A stretch of 47,310 nucleotides of DNA, taken from positions 1-47,310 of the forward strand of contig DASUKL010000075.1 of assembly GCA_036278755.1 (NCBI GenBank), in the 5' to 3' direction. The position numbers were made by a program, and so were the translations under genes. The notes under the pieces were generated by a model. It worked only from the letters and a program-made list of their open reading frames with translations, was not told the DNA's origin and did no database searches. Numbering within the stretch: the stretch's first letter is position 1; the number at the start of each line of letters is the position of its first letter. This document shows positions 16,763-25,884 of the stretch, piece after piece. Origin of the DNA: DASUKL01 sp036278755. Its GTDB lineage: Bacteria > Chloroflexota > Limnocylindria > Limnocylindrales > CSP1-4.

Positions 16763-17197
16763 TCAGATGCCAAGGTCTTGCAGCCGCTGCGCGAAGATGT
16801 CGGGCTCGTCGACCGACTGGGCGGCCCGGTAGGCGGTCCAGCGCTCGGGCGCCCACAGCTCGACCCGTTCGACCGCCCCGACGACGATGGCCTCGGCCCC
16901 GATGCCGGCCCAGGTCCGGGCGCTGGCGGGGACGAGGATGCGGCCCTGGCCGTCGAGTTCGACCTCGAAGGCCCCGGCGAAGACGGCCCGCGCGAAGGCG
17001 CGGGCGTTGGCGTCGGTCACCGGCCGCTCCGCGACCCGCTCGGCCAGGGCTTCGAAGGCGCCCCGCGGGAAGAGGCCCAGGCAGCCATCGATCCACTGGG
17101 CGACGTAGGCCCCACCGTCCAGCCGGGCGCGGAAGCGGGCAGGCACGGCCAGACGTCCCTTGCCGTCGACCGCGTGGCGGTACTCGCCGGTGAACAT
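16763..17197 (-). CDS. mraZ: Transcriptional regulator MraZ
   Basis: AbrB-like DNA-binding protein that controls its own dcw operon. 144 residues with the two tandem SpoVT/AbrB-type repeats: first MFTGEYRHAVDGKGRLAVPARFR, quoted here only by its ends (MFTGEYRH, LAVPARFR), and second VFAGAFEVELDGQGRILVP with its DGQGR turn. The ATG at 17197 is chosen from homology of MFTGEY to family N termini and GAGGCAGGG upstream; longer readings enter the operator repeats. First gene of the cluster, directly behind the repeat array it probably binds. Confidence 0.96.
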   Translation of the reverse strand: MFTGEYRHAVDGKGRLAVPARFRARLDGGAYVAQWIDGCLGLFPRGAFEALAERVAERPVTDANARAFARAVFAGAFEVELDGQGRILVPASARTWAGIGAEAIVVGAVERVELWAPERWTAYRAAQSVDEPDIFAQRLQDLGI

Positions 17198-17208
17198 GCC
17201 CTGCCTCA

Positions 17209-17242
17209 CCAATATTCCCCACTTCGCGCCACTTTGGGCCAC
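17209..17242 (-). promoter_or_regulatory. Candidate MraZ operator: four GTGG/TTGG repeats at 10-bp period
   Basis: On the minus strand GTGG occurs at 17242, 17232 and 17222 and TTGG at 17212, each exactly 10 nt apart with 6-nt spacers; two copies read AAAGTGG and GAAGTGG. Known MraZ operators are three or more direct repeats (TGGGN in E. coli, AAAGTG-type in mycoplasmas) at about one helical turn. The array lies between the promoter and the mraZ start, suited to autoregulation. Confidence 0.75.
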
Positions 17243-17251
17243 GTGGGGGGC

Positions 17252-17279
17252 ATTCTACACGCCAGGGAGGGGCCGTCAA
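17252..17279 (-). promoter_or_regulatory. dcw cluster promoter upstream of mraZ
   Basis: Minus strand TTGACG (17279-17274) and TAGAAT (17257-17252), spacer 16 nt; each hexamer differs from the sigma70 consensus at one position. This is the best promoter match I found in the window. Transcription would begin near 17245, right at the edge of the repeat array. Confidence 0.75.
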
Positions 17280-17318
17280 TGGGCAGTCCGCAGGGCCGGT
17301 GCGCGACGGCGCCAGCCG

Positions 17319-17861
17319 TCAGTCGAGGCGGGGCGCCCGGGTGAGCGTGGAGAACAGCAGGTAGCGCGTCCCCAGGCGCCGGAGGGCCAGGCGCCACAGC
17401 CGGGACGGGGGTTCGACGAAGGGATCGCCGGCCCGGGCCGGGGTCATCAGCCAGGCCCCGGAGGCGACCTCGACCTCGAGCTGCCCGGCGCCCCAGCCGG
17501 CGTAGCCGGCGAAGACGCGGACCCGCTCGATGCCGGCTATGGCCGCCGCATCGAGGGTCGTCAGGAGGCCGACCCCGGGCAGGATCGCCCGCTCCGGTCC
17601 CCCGTCTCGGTAGCGGGCCAGGATGACCACGGCCGTGGCCCGCACGGGCCCACCTCGGTGGAGGACGGCCTCCGGATCGACCAGCTCAGCCAGGGCCGGC
17701 GCGGCCTGGGCCACGGCCAGCCGGGTAGGCCGGTCGAGGACGAGCCCCAGGGCCCCTTCCTCATCATGGGCCACGACGAGGACGACGCTGCGCCGGAAGT
17801 TCGGATCGAGCAGGCTCGGCGCGGACAGCAACAACCGGCCGGCGAGCGAGGTCTCGCCCAT
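17319..17861 (-). CDS. YqgE/AlgH family protein (DUF179)
   Basis: 180-residue member of the UPF0301/YqgE family, cytoplasmic, function unresolved. Seen: the N-terminal LAGRLLLSAPSLLDPNFRRS, VVLVVAHDEEGALGLVLDRP, LHRGGPV, and the AGYAGWGAGQLEVEV motif near residue 120. All are hallmarks of the family. Starts 5 nt after the LysM-protein stop, so the two are probably cotranscribed. Ends 122 nt upstream of the mraZ start in the same direction, but the dcw genes have their own promoter between. Confidence 0.92.
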   Translation of the reverse strand: MGETSLAGRLLLSAPSLLDPNFRRSVVLVVAHDEEGALGLVLDRPTRLAVAQAAPALAELVDPEAVLHRGGPVRATAVVILARYRDGGPERAILPGVGLLTTLDAAAIAGIERVRVFAGYAGWGAGQLEVEVASGAWLMTPARAGDPFVEPPSRLWRLALRRLGTRYLLFSTLTRAPRLD

Positions 17862-17866
17862 CGGCC

Positions 17867-18889
17867 TCAGCGCGGCGGCGGGATCTTGATCGCCTCGCCG
17901 CTGTGGATGCCGTCGCTGACGGGGTCGATCTGCGGATTGAGCTCCTCGATGGTGGCGATCACGGCATCGACGTCGCGGCCCTCGGCGAAGTACGAGGCGA
18001 TCGAGTAGACCGTGCTCGTCGGCTTGGCGATGTAGATGTAGCAGCTCTGGGGCGCCGGGCAGCGGGCCAGGCCCTCGTAGCGCGGGTCGTTCGTCCCCCG
18101 CTCGGGGGTCGGGGCGGGCGAGGCGGTCGGGCTGGGACTGGGACTCGGGCTCGGGGTGACCGTCGGGCTGGGCGTCGGACTCGGCGTCGGGCTGGGGCTG
18201 GCGGTCGGGCTGGGGCTGGGACTCGGGCTGGCGGTCACCGTCGGGCTGGATGAGGCGGCGGCCACGAGCGAGGGCGTGGGGCTGGCCAGCGTGGTGCGCA
18301 GCCCGCCGCTGAGGAAGTAGGCGGCCAGGACGAGGGCGGCCACCACGGCCACCAGCGCGGCGGCGGCCCGGATCGAGGTCGGCAGACGGGTCGTGGGATC
18401 GGTCCCGACCAGCCCCGACCGCACGACCGCCAGGCCCTCGACGTAGCGCGGGCAGTCGACGTGCTCGGCCACCAAGCACATCGCCCGTTGCTGGACCGCA
18501 CCGGGGGCGAAGGCCGCCTCGAGGGCCGTGCAGCGCGCGTCGGCCGCTGGCCGCAGGTGCGGGGCGATGAGATCCTCGCCAAGGGCCGAGCGCAGGAACG
18601 GGCAGACCGTGGCCACCGGTGAGCGGCCGGGTCGATCGTCGAGTACCCGGCGGGCAGCCTCGGCCGGATCCAGACCCGGCTCGAGGAGCCCTCCGGGCCG
18701 CACGTCCGGCGCCGGCAAGGGCTCGGTCGACGTCGCCACGTCCGGGGTCGCCGGGTCCGGGATCGCCGCTGCCTGGGTCGCCGGGTCCGGACGCTCGTCG
18801 GGCGGGATCGCGTCGGGCGGGGCCGCCTCGCCGGCGATGGGCGGGTCCGACCCGCCGTCAAGCCCGAGGCTGCCCTGGCCTTCGCTCAC
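17867..18889 (-). CDS. Membrane-anchored protein with Cys-rich N domain, Ser-Pro stalk and C-terminal LysM
   Basis: 340 residues. N-terminal ~90 residues are acidic and Pro/Asp/Ala-rich. Next is a domain with four Cys and conserved His (VCPFL, ARCTALEAAF, QQRAMCLVAEHVDCPRYVEG, about 97-155), a pattern I recall from other Chloroflexota membrane proteins. One TM helix follows (AAAALVAVVAALVLAAYFLSGG without its ends, about 177-196), then a Ser/Pro/Thr stalk (about 212-260), a Cys pair, and a LysM-like module (YIYIAKPTSTVYSIASYFAE ... INPQ-like IEELNPQID, IPPPR). LysM suggests peptidoglycan binding outside the cell. The Cys domain would be cytoplasmic. GTG start follows GGAGG. Confidence 0.75.
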   Translation of the reverse strand: MSEGQGSLGLDGGSDPPIAGEAAPPDAIPPDERPDPATQAAAIPDPATPDVATSTEPLPAPDVRPGGLLEPGLDPAEAARRVLDDRPGRSPVATVCPFLRSALGEDLIAPHLRPAADARCTALEAAFAPGAVQQRAMCLVAEHVDCPRYVEGLAVVRSGLVGTDPTTRLPTSIRAAAALVAVVAALVLAAYFLSGGLRTTLASPTPSLVAAASSSPTVTASPSPSPSPTASPSPTPSPTPSPTVTPSPSPSPSPTASPAPTPERGTNDPRYEGLARCPAPQSCYIYIAKPTSTVYSIASYFAEGRDVDAVIATIEELNPQIDPVSDGIHSGEAIKIPPPR

Positions 18890-19040
18890 ACCACCTCCCT
18901 GGGGACCGCTGACACGCGGCCGAGTCTAGCAGGGCACCGGCAGCCGGCCGGCGGGTCGTGGACGGGCGCCGATATCGGCCAGCGGAACGCTCGTGGGGCC
19001 CAGCGGTACCAATGGCGGAGGGTCCGGTCCCGATGGCGCC

Positions 19041-19070
19041 TTGCCCGGCCTCGAAGGCAGGTGCTAGGCT
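19041..19070 (+). promoter_or_regulatory. Candidate promoter for the small Cys protein
   Basis: Plus strand TTGCCC (19041-19046) and an extended -10 TGCTAGGCT (TAGGCT at 19065-19070), spacer 18 nt. It lies in the divergent gap after the LysM gene; the rest of that gap (18890-19040) has only a weak minus-strand TAGACT (18928-18923) that may serve the LysM gene. Confidence 0.5.
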
Positions 19071-19079
19071 CCGCCGCCG

Positions 19080-19124
19080 ATGCCGGCCCCGCTCCGGGAA
19101 CCGTGGGCTCGACATCCAGGATGA
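19080..19124 (+). CDS. Possible 14-residue leader peptide
   Basis: ATG nine nt after the TAGGCT -10 opens MPAPLREPWARHPG, whose TGA overlaps the ATG of the next gene exactly as ATGA. Because the ATG sits near the expected transcription start, the message may be leaderless, with this peptide loading ribosomes for the downstream gene. No Shine-Dalgarno precedes it. Could be coincidence. Confidence 0.4.
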   Translation: MPAPLREPWARHPG

Positions 19125-19387
19125 GGTTCGACCCTGCTGTGGCGCTCGTGCGACCGCTCAAGCCCGATCCCGCCGCTCCGCCCGCCGAGGCGCCGGCGGG
19201 GCTGCATCTGCGCCGCTGCACCTACCGCCGCATCATCGCCGTGCAGCGCCGGCCGCGGCCCGTCTACGACGTCGAGTGCCTCTTCCCCGACCGTCGCGCG
19301 CCGCTGCCGCTGGGCGATCTCGAGTCGGCCCGACCGATCTGCGAGGCCTGCCGAGCGGATCACATCTTCCGGCCCGACGAGGACTGA
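19121..19387 (+). CDS. Unknown 88-aa Cys-containing protein
   Basis: Not recognised by name. Starts MRFDPAVALVRPLKPD; then LHLRRCTYRRIIAVQRR, a VYDVECLFPDR stretch, and a C-terminal PICEACRADHIFRPDED. The CEAC pair plus two earlier Cys (about residues 32 and 51) could form a small zinc ribbon. Proteins ending in CxxCxxxxIFRxDE-like tails occur near other genes in this type of genome, but I cannot name a family. The start overlaps a short upstream frame (ATGA). It ends 11 nt before the 3' end of the convergent RNase P RNA gene. Confidence 0.65.
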   Translation: MRFDPAVALVRPLKPDPAAPPAEAPAGLHLRRCTYRRIIAVQRRPRPVYDVECLFPDRRAPLPLGDLESARPICEACRADHIFRPDED

Positions 19388-19398
19388 CGCGGGCGATC

Positions 19399-19765
19399 GG
19401 CGAGAGGGCCTGTAAGCCGAGTCCTGTCCCGCCGCGGCACCGGTCGAGCCGGGCCGCCACGGGGACGGTCATCCATCTAGGGCGGCGGTCACCCGCCGCC
19501 TCGAGCGGCCGACCCGAGGGCCGGGCGACGCACCCGTCGAAGCGGCCGAAGCCGCTTCCTCGCCCTCCTATTTGGCCTTGCTCCGGGTAGAGTTTGCCGC
19601 GTTTCACCCGATCGGCAGGTCGCCCTGCCGATCGACTCGTCTCTGTGGCACTGGTCCTCGCCTCACGGCGGACGGGTGTTACCCGCTACCCTGCGTCGCG
19701 GAGCTCGGACTTTCCTCGCGCCGTCGGGTGGCCCCGCCGGCCCGCGACCGTCCGGCCCTCTCGCC
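19399..19765 (-). ncRNA. rnpB: RNase P RNA, bacterial type A
   Basis: Catalytic RNA of ribonuclease P, which cuts tRNA 5' leaders. On the minus strand all core blocks appear in order: GAGGAAAGTCC (19717-19707), CAGGGTAGCGGGTAAC, GTGCCACAGAGACGA, GTGAAACGCGGCAAACTC, GAGCAAGGCCAAATAGG, and the 3' block GGACTCGGCTTACAGG. The ends pair as P1: GGCGAGAGGGCC at the 5' end and GGCCCTCTCGCC at the 3' end, a perfect 12-bp helix that sets the limits. About 367 nt, normal for type A. No protein gene is needed to explain 19388-19775. Confidence 0.96.
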
Positions 19766-19772
19766 GGCCCCG

Positions 19773-19778
19773 ATTCTA
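19773..19778 (-). promoter_or_regulatory. rnpB -10 element overlapping the rnhA stop
   Basis: Minus-strand TAGAAT lies 7 nt before the first base of the P1 helix, the right distance for transcription to start there. Its TAG is also the stop codon of the upstream RNase H gene. No clear -35 is visible. Confidence 0.5.
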
Positions 19779-20366
19779 GCCCCCCTGCCCTCCGGCCCCC
19801 GACGGCGCCCCCTCGGCCTCATCGATGAGGCGGGTCACCGAGGCGGCCAGGGCCTCCGCCACTTCGGGATGTCCCGAAGCCCGGGCCACGGCCTCCACGT
19901 AGCGGGCCGCCTCGCGCGGATCGTCGAGGGCCAGGTTGGCCAGGTGGTCAGCGGCGCGATTGCGGACGCGCGGCTCGTGGGTCGCCCGCCACGACCCGAA
20001 GCCGCTCAGGAGCCGGCGGGCCTCGGCATGGAGCCGGGCGATCTTGGGGTCGCGCACCCGCCAGCGCCCGTTGAGCTGCTCGACGATGAGCCGCGAGTCG
20101 AGCCGCAAGTCGATGGCCACGGCCCCGATCCGCAGGGCGGACCGGAGGGCCATGATCAGGCCGGCGTACTCGGCCACGTTGTTCGTCCGCCGGCCCAGGG
20201 CCTTGGCGATGGCCACCAGCGGCGGGGCGTCGGGATCGTAGGCGTCGGGGCGCCGGGCATCGATGAGCACGGCCCCGCACGAGGCGGGACCGGGGTTCCC
20301 GCGAGCCGCCCCGTCGGTCCGGACGACCAGCCGGAGCGGCGTTCCAGGATCAGCGGGCTCGTTCAG
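19776..20366 (-). CDS. rnhA: Ribonuclease HI family protein
   Basis: RNase HI-type nuclease degrading RNA in RNA:DNA hybrids. 196 residues from the proposed start. Catalytic carboxylates are visible in order: Asp in VVRTDGAARGNPGPASCGAV, Glu in NNVAEYAGLIMAL, Asp in LRLDSRLIVEQLNG, and Asp in RNRAADHLANLALD. A helical Ala-rich extension of about 45 residues follows the core. The first catalytic Asp lies upstream of the first GTG (at 20270), so a start there would give a dead enzyme. No ATG/GTG/TTG is found before it. The likely start is CTG overlapping the sdhB stop as CTGA. rnpB follows at once. Confidence 0.88.
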   Translation of the reverse strand: MNEPADPGTPLRLVVRTDGAARGNPGPASCGAVLIDARRPDAYDPDAPPLVAIAKALGRRTNNVAEYAGLIMALRSALRIGAVAIDLRLDSRLIVEQLNGRWRVRDPKIARLHAEARRLLSGFGSWRATHEPRVRNRAADHLANLALDDPREAARYVEAVARASGHPEVAEALAASVTRLIDEAEGAPSGAGGQGG

Positions 20367-21061
20367 CCGTGTCGCTCCACGATGGCCTGGGACACCTCCA
20401 GGATGGCCCCCGTGATGTTGATCCCCCGCGGGCAGGCGTCAGTGCAGTTGAAGATCGTCCGGCAGCGCCAGACCCCATCGCGGTCGGCCAGGATCTCCAG
20501 CCGCTCCTCGGCCCCCTCGTCGCGCGAATCGAAGATGAAGCGGTGGGCGTTGACGATGGCGGCCGGCCCGACGTAGGCCTCGTTGGACCAGATCGAGGGG
20601 CAGGAGCTCGTGCAGGCCCCACACAGGATGCACTTCGTCGTGTCGTCGAAGCGGGCCCGCTGCTCGGGCGACTGGCGCCGTTCGCGGGCCGGCTCCGGGC
20701 CATCGTTGATGAACCACGGCATCACGCTGCGGTGCTTGGCCAGGAAGCGCTCCTGATCCACGACCAGGTCCTTGACCACCGGGAAGGCCGGCAGAGGGGC
20801 CACGCTGATCCGCGTCCCCAGCTGGTCGACGCGGGTCTTGCAGGCCAGGCGGTTGCGGCCGTTGATGAGCATGGCGTCCGAACCGCACACGCCGTGGGCG
20901 CAGGAACGCCGGAAGGTGAGGCTGCCGTCCTGTTCCCACTTGACGGTGTGGAGCAGGTCGAGGACCCGGGTCATCGGCTCGGCCTCGACGCGATAGCCCT
21001 CCCAGTGCGGCTGTTCGTCGCGCTCCGGATCGAAGCGCAGGATGCGGAGGTCGACCTGCAT
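20363..21061 (-). CDS. sdhB: Succinate dehydrogenase iron-sulfur subunit
   Basis: Electron-transfer subunit of complex II/TCA-cycle succinate dehydrogenase, on the cytoplasmic side of the membrane. 232 residues. N-terminal 2Fe-2S ferredoxin domain with RRSCAHGVCGSDAM and the later Cys in NRLACKTR. C-terminal domain has CILCGACTSSCPS and CRTIFNCTDACPRGINI for the 4Fe-4S and 3Fe-4S clusters. ATG at 21061. Follows sdhA by 14 nt; rnhA overlaps its stop. Confidence 0.97.
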   Translation of the reverse strand: MQVDLRILRFDPERDEQPHWEGYRVEAEPMTRVLDLLHTVKWEQDGSLTFRRSCAHGVCGSDAMLINGRNRLACKTRVDQLGTRISVAPLPAFPVVKDLVVDQERFLAKHRSVMPWFINDGPEPARERRQSPEQRARFDDTTKCILCGACTSSCPSIWSNEAYVGPAAIVNAHRFIFDSRDEGAEERLEILADRDGVWRCRTIFNCTDACPRGINITGAILEVSQAIVERHG

Positions 21062-21075
21062 GCGGCTTGGGCTCC

Positions 21076-22850
<1,775 letters not shown>

Positions 22851-22851
<1 letters not shown>

Positions 22852-23246
22852 CACCCCATGACCGCGGCGCGGGGCAGGGTCATGACCACGATCGTGCCCA
22901 GCACGAAGAGGAGGATGGCGAGGCCGTAGAGCAAGCTCAGGACGGCCGTCCGGGCCCCGCCGGAGACGTAGTCCTTGAGGGCCGTGCGGACGCCCAGGAA
23001 GCTGTGGAAGAGGACGAGCATGAGCAACAGCCAATCGAGCGCGCGCCAGAAGAGCTCGTCCCAGCGCTTGTCGATGATGAACTGGGCGGTCTCGTTGGCC
23101 GGGTCGAAGAGGAAGTGGAGGATGCTGAAGTGGGCCAGGGCGAGCACGAACAGCCCCAGCCCGCTGAGGCGCATGAGGTACCACAACGCGGTCTCGAGCC
23201 GATCGCCCTGCGGACGGGCGCGACCGGCACCGGAGGTGAAGGCCAT
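22851..23246 (-). CDS. sdhD: Succinate dehydrogenase membrane anchor subunit D
   Basis: 131-residue membrane anchor helping bind quinone and heme b. Three TM helices: WYLMRLSGLGLFVLALAHF, ALDWLLLMLVLFHSFLGV and AVLSLLYGLAILLFVLGTIV. His residues in HFSILHFLF and the LFHSFLG motif are candidate heme ligands. ATG at 23246 follows a strong GAGGAGG. Assigned D by size and by position after the sdhC-type subunit. Confidence 0.85.
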
Positions 23247-23257
23247 CGTCGCCTCCT

Positions 23258-23617
23258 CTACCCGCCCCAGATGGGCTTCAGGATGATGTAGGCCCCCGGC
23301 AGACCGACGACGACGAAGATCAGCCAGCAGGCGTACCACAGCTGCTGCTGCCAGACCGTCGTCCGGGGCCAGAAGTCCATGATCACGATGCGCAGCCCGT
23401 TGAGGGCGTGGTATAGGAGGGCCGCGCCGAGGAGCAACTCGCCCACCCGGCCGGCCGGGCTGGCGTAGACCTGGAGGATCGTGTCGTAGGCCTGAGGGTC
23501 GCCGCCCACCAGGTAGATATCGATCACGTGAACGACCACGAAGACCCAGATGGCCACGCCGCTGAGGCGATGGAACGCCCAGGCGACCATCCCCTGGCGC
23601 GGGCGATAGCGGGTCAA
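23258..23617 (-). CDS. sdhC: Succinate dehydrogenase cytochrome b556 subunit C
   Basis: 119-residue anchor with three TM helices. N terminus TRYRPRQGMVAWAFHRLSGV keeps the family RxxxGMxAWxxHRxTG pattern, and IWVFVVVHVIDIYLVGGD and LYHALNGLRIVIMDFW carry the conserved His (heme/quinone site). The TTG start at 23617 is supported by GGAGGT just upstream and by conservation of the residues before the first internal ATG. First gene of the sdh operon, divergent from sucC. Confidence 0.9.
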   Translation of the reverse strand: MTRYRPRQGMVAWAFHRLSGVAIWVFVVVHVIDIYLVGGDPQAYDTILQVYASPAGRVGELLLGAALLYHALNGLRIVIMDFWPRTTVWQQQLWYACWLIFVVVGLPGAYIILKPIWGG

Positions 23618-23816
23618 GCGGACCTCCGGCGGTGCTCGGGGAGCGAGGGCCTGGGCCCTCCCGCGGGTCCGCGGGGCGAGGCCAGGCGCCCGGGTTCGGG
23701 CCTCTTCATCGTAGCGCCTGGCTCCGCCGGATGCGGGTCGGGGACGCTATGCTGAGGGCCTCCCGGCCACCAGCCCGGCACCAGCACGGGCGCCCGCCGG
23801 CCGCTGCACGGTCCGC
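23618..23816. other. Divergent sdhC/sucC intergenic region
   Basis: 199 nt without a gene. Holds an inverted repeat CCCGCGG-GT-CCGCGGG at 23660-23675 nested in a wider GCCTGG...CCAGGC pairing, which would fold in the sdhC leader. A weak plus-strand TATGCT (23748-23753) is a possible sucC -10 and a weak minus-strand TACGAT near 23715 a possible sdh -10. Neither has a convincing -35. Confidence 0.4.
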
Positions 23817-24974
23817 ATGAAGCTGCAGGAATACCACGCCAAGTCGCTGCTCCAGGCAGCCGGCCTGCCGGTGCCCGCCTGGTCCCTGGCGGCCACGCCG
23901 GCCGAGGCCCGGACGGCGGCCCAGGCCTACCTCTCCGACGGCGCGGGCCAGGTCGTCATCAAGGCCCAGGTGCTCGTCGGCGGGCGGGGCAAGGCCGGTG
24001 GGGTCAAGCTGGTCGGTTCGGCCGAGGAGGCCGAAGCCGCCGCGGCCGCTATCCTGGCCCTGACCCTCAAGGGCATCCCCGTGCGGCGCCTGCTGGTGGG
24101 TCCGGCGGCCGACATCGAGCACGAGTACTACCTGGGCGCGGTCCTCGACCGTGACGCCCGGCGGATCCTGGTCATGGGCTCGGCCGAGGGCGGGGTGGAG
24201 ATCGAGGACGTGGCCGCCAGCAGGCCCGAGTCGATCGTCCGGGTCCATGCCCATCCACACCTCGGGCTGCTCGATCACCAGGCCCGCGGCCTGGCCTTCG
24301 CCCTCGGGCTGGGCGCCCAGCGGCAGGCCTTCGCGTCCATCGCCCAGGGCCTCGTGGCCTGCCTCCTGACGAACGACGCCGACCTCGTCGAGGTCAACCC
24401 CCTGGGCCTCGTCCGGGCCGCGGACGGCTCGACCTCCCTGGCCTGCCTCGACGCCAAGATCACCCTCGACGACTCGGCCCTCGTGCGCCACCCGGCCCTC
24501 GAAGCCATGCGCGACCTCGACGAGGAAGACCCGACCGATCTCCAGGCCCGCCGGGAGGGCATCAACTTCATCAAGCTCGAGGGCGACATCGGCTGCATCG
24601 TCAACGGGGCGGGCCTGGCCATGACGACGATGGACCTCGTCAAGCTCTACGGCGGCCGGCCGGCCAACTTCCTCGACATCGGCGGCGGGGCCCGCCACGA
24701 GCAGGTGGCCGCGGCCATGCGGCTCATCCTCGAGGACCCCGGCGTGCGGGCCATCCTGGTCAACATCTTCGGCGGCATCACCCGTGGCGACGAGGTCGCG
24801 GCCGGACTGGTCGAGGCCCGGGCCCAGCAGTCCCGTTCGGTGCCCATGGTCGTGCGCATCGTCGGGACCCGGGCCGCGGAGGCGGCGACGATCCTCCGGG
24901 AGGCCCGCTTCGAGACCGCCGCCACCCTCGACGAGGCGGCCCAGAAGGCCGTCGCCGCCGCGGTGGCCCCGTGA
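23817..24974 (+). CDS. sucC: Succinyl-CoA synthetase beta subunit
   Basis: ADP/GDP-forming ligase subunit of the TCA cycle with an ATP-grasp fold; converts succinyl-CoA to succinate with substrate-level phosphorylation. 385 residues. Seen: MKLQEYHAKSLLQAAGLPVP, VVIKAQVLVGGRGKAGGVKL, LVEVNPLGLV, the FIKLEGDIGCIVNGAGLAM motif and DIGGGARHEQV, with VNIFGGITRGDEVA. All are canonical. No Shine-Dalgarno precedes the ATG. The stop overlaps sucD as GTGA. Confidence 0.97.
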   Translation: MKLQEYHAKSLLQAAGLPVPAWSLAATPAEARTAAQAYLSDGAGQVVIKAQVLVGGRGKAGGVKLVGSAEEAEAAAAAILALTLKGIPVRRLLVGPAADIEHEYYLGAVLDRDARRILVMGSAEGGVEIEDVAASRPESIVRVHAHPHLGLLDHQARGLAFALGLGAQRQAFASIAQGLVACLLTNDADLVEVNPLGLVRAADGSTSLACLDAKITLDDSALVRHPALEAMRDLDEEDPTDLQARREGINFIKLEGDIGCIVNGAGLAMTTMDLVKLYGGRPANFLDIGGGARHEQVAAAMRLILEDPGVRAILVNIFGGITRGDEVAAGLVEARAQQSRSVPMVVRIVGTRAAEAATILREARFETAATLDEAAQKAVAAAVAP

Positions 24975-25858
24975 GCATCCTCGTCGGCCGCGACACGCGG
25001 CTCGTCGTCCAGGGCATCACCGGCCGTGAGGGCAGCTTCCACGCCAGCCAGTGCCTCGACTACGGCACGGCCGTGGTGGCCGGGGTGACGCCCGGCAAGG
25101 GCGGCCAGCAAGCCCTCGAGGGCCGCGTCCCGGTCTTCGATACGGTGGCCCAGGCGGTGGCCGAGACGGGCGCCGACACGAGCCTCATCTTCGTCCCCGC
25201 GGCCGGGGCGCCCGACGCCGTGCTCGAGGCCGCCGACGCGGGCATCGCCACGATCTTCTGCATCACCGAGCGCATCCCGGCCCTGGACATGCTGAAGGTC
25301 GTGCCCATCGTCGAGGCCGCCGGGGCGAGACTGATCGGCCCGAACTGCCCCGGGGCGACGACCGTCGGCCAGGCCAAGGTGGGGATCATCCCCGGCACCA
25401 TCCACCGGCCCGGGCGGGTGGGGCTGGTGTCGCGCTCGGGGACCCTGACCTACGAGGTCGTGCAGGCCCTCACCGATGCCCGCATCGGGCAGTCCACCTG
25501 CGTCGGCATCGGCGGCGACCCCATCGTGGGCTCCACCTTCGTCGATGTCCTGGAGCTCTTCCGCGACGACCCCGAAACGGAGGCCATCGTCCTCATCGGC
25601 GAGATCGGCGGCGACGCCGAGGAGCGCGCCGCGGCCTTCGTGGCCGAGCATCTGCGGGGCAAGCCCATGGCCGCCTTCATCGCCGGCCGGACGGCGCCCG
25701 AGGGCAAGCGCATGGGCCATGCCGGGGCCATCATCTCGGGCGCCGCGGGCACCGCCGCAGGCAAGATCGCGGCCCTCGAGGCAGCCGGCGTGCGGGTGGC
25801 CGACAGCCCGACCCGAATCCCCCAGCTGCTCATGGAGGCGGGCCTCAAGCCCGACTGA
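24971..25858 (+). CDS. sucD: Succinyl-CoA synthetase alpha subunit
   Basis: CoA-binding subunit carrying the phospho-histidine. 295 residues. Seen: the N-terminal ILVGRDTRLVVQGITGREG, the CoA site region FVPAAGA, ITERIPALDMLKV, GPNCPGATTVGQAKVGIIPG, SRSGTLTYEVV, and the active-site His in MGHAGAIISGAAGTA (about residue 247). GTG start overlaps sucC by 4 nt. Convergent with the epimerase gene 26 nt downstream; that gap shows no hairpin. Confidence 0.97.
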   Translation: MSILVGRDTRLVVQGITGREGSFHASQCLDYGTAVVAGVTPGKGGQQALEGRVPVFDTVAQAVAETGADTSLIFVPAAGAPDAVLEAADAGIATIFCITERIPALDMLKVVPIVEAAGARLIGPNCPGATTVGQAKVGIIPGTIHRPGRVGLVSRSGTLTYEVVQALTDARIGQSTCVGIGGDPIVGSTFVDVLELFRDDPETEAIVLIGEIGGDAEERAAAFVAEHLRGKPMAAFIAGRTAPEGKRMGHAGAIISGAAGTAAGKIAALEAAGVRVADSPTRIPQLLMEAGLKPD

Positions 25859-25884
25859 GGGACCCCTCCCCCCTCCCGGGCTTC

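Noticed and set aside
19111..19145. A tRNA suggested by GGTTCGACCC
   Set aside because: Flanks do not pair as a T arm and no acceptor or anticodon arm is found; it is inside a coding frame.
19233..19607. Minus-strand protein frame starting MKRGKLYPEQGQ
   Set aside because: It is translated RNase P RNA and antisense of the 88-aa gene.
25859..25884. Bidirectional terminator between sucD and mce
   Set aside because: The 26-nt gap is a C-rich run without a stem.
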